From positions 1,426,001 to 1,490,000 of the forward strand of contig NZ_SMLM01000001.1 of assembly GCF_004682015.1 (NCBI RefSeq): a stretch of 64,000 nucleotides of DNA. Direction: 5' to 3'. Shown here piece after piece: positions 61,283 to 64,000 of the stretch. Positions within the stretch are counted from its first letter, which is position 1, and each line of letters begins with the position of its first letter. The position numbers and the translations under genes are program-made. The notes below the pieces were generated by a model, which was given only the letters and a program-made list of their open reading frames with translations, was not told the DNA's origin and searched no databases. The stretch comes from Ramlibacter henchirensis. Its GTDB lineage: Bacteria > Pseudomonadota > Gammaproteobacteria > Burkholderiales > Burkholderiaceae_C.

Positions 61283-62488
61283 TCAGACGCGCTCGAGAAT
61301 GAGCGCGATCCCCTGCCCCACGCCGATGCACATCGTGCACAGCGCGTAGCGGCCGCCGCTGCGGTGCAGCTGATTCACGGCGGTGGTGGCCAGGCGCGCG
61401 CCCGACGCACCGAGCGGATGCCCGAGTGCGATCGCGCCGCCGTTCGGATTGACACGCGGATCGTCGTCGCGTAGTCCGAGCTGCCGCAGCACCGCGAGTC
61501 CCTGCGCGGCAAACGCTTCATTGAGTTCGATCACGTCGATCTGCTCGAGTTTGAGCCCGGTGAGCGCCAGCACCTTCTGCGTGGCCGGGGCCGGGCCGAT
61601 GCCCATGACGCGCGGCGCGACGCCGGCAGTCGCCATGCCGACCACGCGCGCGCGCGGCGTCAGGCCGTGGCGCGCCGCGGTGCCCTCGTCCGCCAGCAGC
61701 AGCGCGCAGGCGCCGTCGTTCACGCCGCTGGCATTGCCGGCGGTGACGCTGCCGTCGGGCTTGACGACGCCCTTGAGCTTGGCCAGCGCCTCCATCGACG
61801 TCTCGCGCGGATGCTCGTCGCGGTTCACCACGATGGCGTCGCCCTTCTTCTGCGGGATCGTCACGGGCGTGATCTCGGCGTCGAAGAAGCCGGACTTCTG
61901 CGCCTGCACGGCCTTGAGCTGCGATGCCAGCGCCATGCGGTCCTGCGCCTCGCGCTCGATCCTGTGCTCCACCGCCACGTTCTCGGCCGTCTCGGGCATG
62001 GAGTCGACGCCGTAGCGCTCCTTCATCAGCTTGTTGACGAAGCGCCAGCCGATGGTGGTGTCGTAGACCGCGTTGCTGCGCGAGAACGCCGTCTCGGCCT
62101 TGGGCATGACGAACGGCGCGCGGCTCATGCTCTCGACGCCGCCCGCGATCATCAGCGTGGCCTCGCCGGCCTTGATGGCGCGCGCGGCGCTGCCCACCGC
62201 GTCGAGGCCCGAGCCGCACAGGCGGTTGATCGTGGCGCCGGGCACTTCGATGGGCAGGCCGGCCAGCAGCGCCGCCATGCGTGCGACGTTGCGGTTGTCC
62301 TCGCCCGCCTGGTTGGCGCAGCCGTACAGCACGTCCTGCACGGCCTGCCAGTCGACCTTGGGGTTGCGCGACATCAGCGCCTGGATGGGAATGGCGCCGA
62401 GGTCGTCCGTGCGGACCGAGGACAGGGCGCCGCCATAGCGGCCGAACGGCGTGCGGATGGCGTCACAGATGAAGGCTTGCTTGCTCAT
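61283..62488 (-). CDS. Acetyl-CoA acyltransferase (3-oxoadipyl-CoA thiolase type)
   Basis: A 401-residue thiolase. The acyl-accepting Cys is in TINRLCGSGLDAVGSAARAI near residue 89. NEAFAAQGLAVLRQLGLRDD lies near residue 320, GGAIALGHPLGASGARLATT with the active His near residue 350, and the second Cys is in CTMCIGVGQG near residue 385. The opening DAIRTPFGRYGGALSSVRTD and YGCANQAGEDNRNVARM fit PcaF/PaaJ best, but ordinary beta-oxidation thiolase is possible. No other beta-ketoadipate or phenylacetate gene is in the window. Confidence 0.92.
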   Translation of the reverse strand: MSKQAFICDAIRTPFGRYGGALSSVRTDDLGAIPIQALMSRNPKVDWQAVQDVLYGCANQAGEDNRNVARMAALLAGLPIEVPGATINRLCGSGLDAVGSAARAIKAGEATLMIAGGVESMSRAPFVMPKAETAFSRSNAVYDTTIGWRFVNKLMKERYGVDSMPETAENVAVEHRIEREAQDRMALASQLKAVQAQKSGFFDAEITPVTIPQKKGDAIVVNRDEHPRETSMEALAKLKGVVKPDGSVTAGNASGVNDGACALLLADEGTAARHGLTPRARVVGMATAGVAPRVMGIGPAPATQKVLALTGLKLEQIDVIELNEAFAAQGLAVLRQLGLRDDDPRVNPNGGAIALGHPLGASGARLATTAVNQLHRSGGRYALCTMCIGVGQGIALILERV

Positions 62489-62579
62489 GGGTTCTCCGGA
62501 GATCGGCCCTCGTGGGCGCAGGGGGCGATTGTCCCGCGGCGCGCCATTCCCTGCAGTTGTGGAGTGTTAGCCTTGTCCC

Positions 62580-63014
62580 ATGTTCAATCCCTCGCAGGAA
62601 GACGTTCGCCGCTTCTTCTGCGGCGTGCATGCCAAGGCGCGCACCGGCGTGCCGCTGGATGCGCTGGAGACGCTGGCAAGCCAGTGGCTGCTGGAGCATC
62701 CCGAGTACGACCCCGACATGGAAGATGCGCAAGCCGCGGTGGGCAAGGTCTACGACGGCGCCGACGGACAGACGAATCCCTTCCTGCACCTGGCCATGCA
62801 CCTGTCGATCAGCGAGCAGTGCTCGATCGACCAGCCGCGCGGCATCCGCCAGGCGGTGGAACTGCTGGCCGCTCGCCGCGGGTCGCTGCATGACGCGCAC
62901 CACGAGGCCATGGAATGCCTCGGACAGATGCTGTGGGAAAGCCACCGCGCCGGACGTCCGCCGGACGGCGACGCGTACGTCGCGTGCGTGCAGCGGCGCG
63001 CGACGAAGGATTGA
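62580..63014 (+). CDS. DUF1841 family protein
   Basis: A 144-residue protein with the DUF1841 hallmarks: MFNPSQEDVRRFFCGVHAKA at the N-terminus, HPEYDPDMEDAQAAVGKVYD near residue 40, and NPFLHLAMHLSISEQCSIDQ near residue 62. It is a soluble helical protein of unknown function, common in beta- and gammaproteobacteria. It stands alone and ends at a strong terminator. Confidence 0.9.
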   Translation: MFNPSQEDVRRFFCGVHAKARTGVPLDALETLASQWLLEHPEYDPDMEDAQAAVGKVYDGADGQTNPFLHLAMHLSISEQCSIDQPRGIRQAVELLAARRGSLHDAHHEAMECLGQMLWESHRAGRPPDGDAYVACVQRRATKD

Positions 63015-63034
63015 TCCGTCGCCATCCACAAAGG

Positions 63035-63063
63035 ACAAGGCCCGCCAAAGGCGGGCCTTGTTT
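63035..63063 (+). terminator. Rho-independent terminator after DUF1841
   Basis: ACAAGGCCCGCC (63035-63046), loop AAA, GGCGGGCCTTGT (63050-63061), T to 63063. It may also act for the convergent cytochrome gene. Confidence 0.88.
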
Positions 63064-63083
63064 CGTCTCTGGAGCGAAGCGGA

Positions 63084-63803
63084 TTAATGGAACCGCGAAT
63101 CCGACACCGTCTTCAGCTCGCCATCCAGGCTGCCGATGTATTCGGCCATCGCCTTGAGTTCCGCGTTGCTGAACTGGCGCGCGATGCCGGCCATGATGCC
63201 GTTGCTGCGGCCCAGGGTCGGGTTGTTGTCCTGCTTGTAGGCGCGCAGCGCGACGTACAGGTAATCCTTGTGCTGGCCGGCGATCTTCGGGTAGTTGGCG
63301 ATCGGCTTGGAGAAGTTCGCGCCATGGCAGGACACGCACGCCGCCTTCTGCAGCAGCCCCGCGACCTGCGGGCTGGGTTCGCGGGCGGGCTTGTCGGCCA
63401 CCGTGGTGGCGCCGCCCAGCTTCGAGTAGTACGCGGAGATGTCCTTGATGTCCTGCTCGGTCAGCGCATCGGCGATGCCGCGCATCGTGGGGTGCTTGCG
63501 CTCGCCGGTCTTGTACGCTTTGAGCGCGGTCTCGATGTACGCCGGCGTTTGCCCGGCGATCATCGGCACCTTGTGGACTTCGGGGAAGCTCGCCTGGTAG
63601 CCGGGGATGTTGTGGCAGCCCAGGCACATGGCGATCTTGGCCTGCAGCGACGCGGGGCTGGCCGGCGCCGACTGCTTGACGTTGGAGGCTGCGGCCGCGG
63701 AAGCCGCGGCACCGGGGGCCGCGGCGGGCGCGGCCTGCGCATGCGCCAATCCGGTCGCAGACGCGACAAGCAGGGCGAAAAGCGTGGACAACAACTTATT
63801 CAT
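63084..63803 (-). CDS. Dihaem cytochrome c4-type protein
   Basis: A 239-residue exported cytochrome. The signal peptide is MNKLLSTLFALLVASATGLA with a mature N-terminus rich in Ala. Two heme sites are CLGCHNIPGYQASFPEVHKV near residue 58 and CVSCHGANFSKPIANYPKIA near residue 152. Each half has an axial Met, in KHPTMRGIADALTEQDI and NGIMAGIARQF. Cytochrome c4 carries electrons to terminal oxidases such as the caa3-like enzyme encoded at 50.5-53.4 kb. The ATG at 63803 gives the signal peptide directly. Confidence 0.93.
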   Translation of the reverse strand: MNKLLSTLFALLVASATGLAHAQAAPAAAPGAAASAAAASNVKQSAPASPASLQAKIAMCLGCHNIPGYQASFPEVHKVPMIAGQTPAYIETALKAYKTGERKHPTMRGIADALTEQDIKDISAYYSKLGGATTVADKPAREPSPQVAGLLQKAACVSCHGANFSKPIANYPKIAGQHKDYLYVALRAYKQDNNPTLGRSNGIMAGIARQFSNAELKAMAEYIGSLDGELKTVSDSRFH

Positions 63804-63848
63804 TTTGCGCGCACAATCGACGAGCGTCCGTATTCGAATCAACCGGCG

Positions 63849-63854
63849 ATTATA
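63849..63854 (-). promoter_or_regulatory. Perfect -10 box for the cytochrome c4 gene
   Basis: On the minus strand TATAAT lies 45 bp upstream of the cytochrome ATG. The -35 region is not clear. Confidence 0.6.
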
Positions 63855-63891
63855 GGGCCCGCACCTCGACGGACCCGCGCCGCACCCTCCC

Positions 63892-64000
63892 ATGAAATTC
63901 CAAGGCTCCCAGAACTACGTCGCCACGCAGGACCTGATGCTGGCGGTCAATGCGTCCATCACGCTCAAGCGCCCGCTCCTGGTCAAGGGCGAGCCCGGCA
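63892..64000 (+). CDS. MoxR family AAA ATPase, N-terminal fragment
   Basis: The gene runs off the right edge. The visible 36 residues read MKFQGSQNYVATQDLMLAVN, then ITLKRPLLVKGEPG, the start of the Walker A loop. This is the N-terminus of the MoxR branch often found with a von Willebrand-factor (CoxE-like) gene in Burkholderiales. The gene is divergent from the cytochrome c4 gene over 88 bp. Confidence 0.82.
   Translation, partial: MKFQGSQNYVATQDLMLAVNASITLKRPLLVKGEPG

Overview
The window is about 64 kb of very GC-rich, gene-dense chromosome from a betaproteobacterium of the order Burkholderiales, most likely family Comamonadaceae (a Ramlibacter- or Variovorax-like genome). This rests on gene content and order: gmk-rpoZ-spoT, recN-rapZ, mutM-dynamin-mutY, lolB-ispE-tRNA-Gln-prs-rplY-pth, the aa3 oxidase cluster with DUF2909, DUF2970 and a 37-residue assembly peptide, and several repeat types that I recall from this family. 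I see no phage, integrase, transposase, CRISPR array or origin. It is core chromosome with one block that looks accessory.

Layout. 1-5.4 kb: a partial Ser/Thr kinase, then yicC, gmk, rpoZ and spoT (RNA decay, nucleotides, stringent response), with greB facing spoT. 5.5-8.8 kb: a small HisKA-like protein facing a large PAS-GGDEF-EAL protein (cyclic di-GMP). 8.9-9.5 kb: tRNA-Arg, a DUF3606 protein and a CAU tRNA, probably tRNA-Ile2. 9.5-14 kb: hrcA divergent from nadK-recN-rapZ. 14-17.9 kb: mutM, a dynamin-like GTPase and mutY on the minus strand, each overlapping the next by 4 bp. 17.9-24.2 kb: TPR protein, lolB, ispE, tRNA-Gln, prs, rplY, pth and a small secreted protein. 24.2-33.4 kb: after a YfhL-type ferredoxin comes a plus-strand cassette of oligopeptide-type ABC transporter genes, a binding protein, an amidase, a TTC38-like TPR protein and an alpha/beta hydrolase. 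It appears to separate the ferredoxin gene from coaD-rsmD. 34.7-41.7 kb: an M16 peptidase pair, ftsY, selD, cutA, an Mpo1-like membrane protein, and rpoH with a perfect CIRCE operator. 41.8-43.5 kb: a 7TM sensor with a decayed GGDEF domain.

43.5-53.9 kb is a complete aa3 cytochrome c oxidase locus read leftward: ctaC (fused to cytochrome c), ctaD, assembly peptide, ctaG, DUF2970, ctaE, then SURF1, an Sco-like protein, ctaA, ctaB and sco, ending in an AlkC-like DNA alkylation-repair protein. 53.4-64 kb: DUF2244, a BioC-like methyltransferase divergent from comF-trmL, a MaoC hydratase, an orphan ParA, kefF-kefC, a TauE/SafE exporter, a DUF7673 protein, a thiolase, DUF1841, a dihaem cytochrome c4 and the start of a MoxR ATPase.

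Most notable: (i) four of twelve convergent gene pairs end on one shared CTAG, so each stop codon is read on both strands; (ii) a CIRCE operator in front of the heat-shock sigma factor gene, with the CIRCE repressor gene hrcA in the same window; (iii) a dynamin-like GTPase coupled between the two glycosylases of 8-oxoguanine repair; (iv) TATAAT boxes built inside gmk and ispE with the rare Ile codon ATA, placed to drive rpoZ and tRNA-Gln/prs; (v) five genes whose -10 box sits so close to the start codon that leaderless mRNA is expected.
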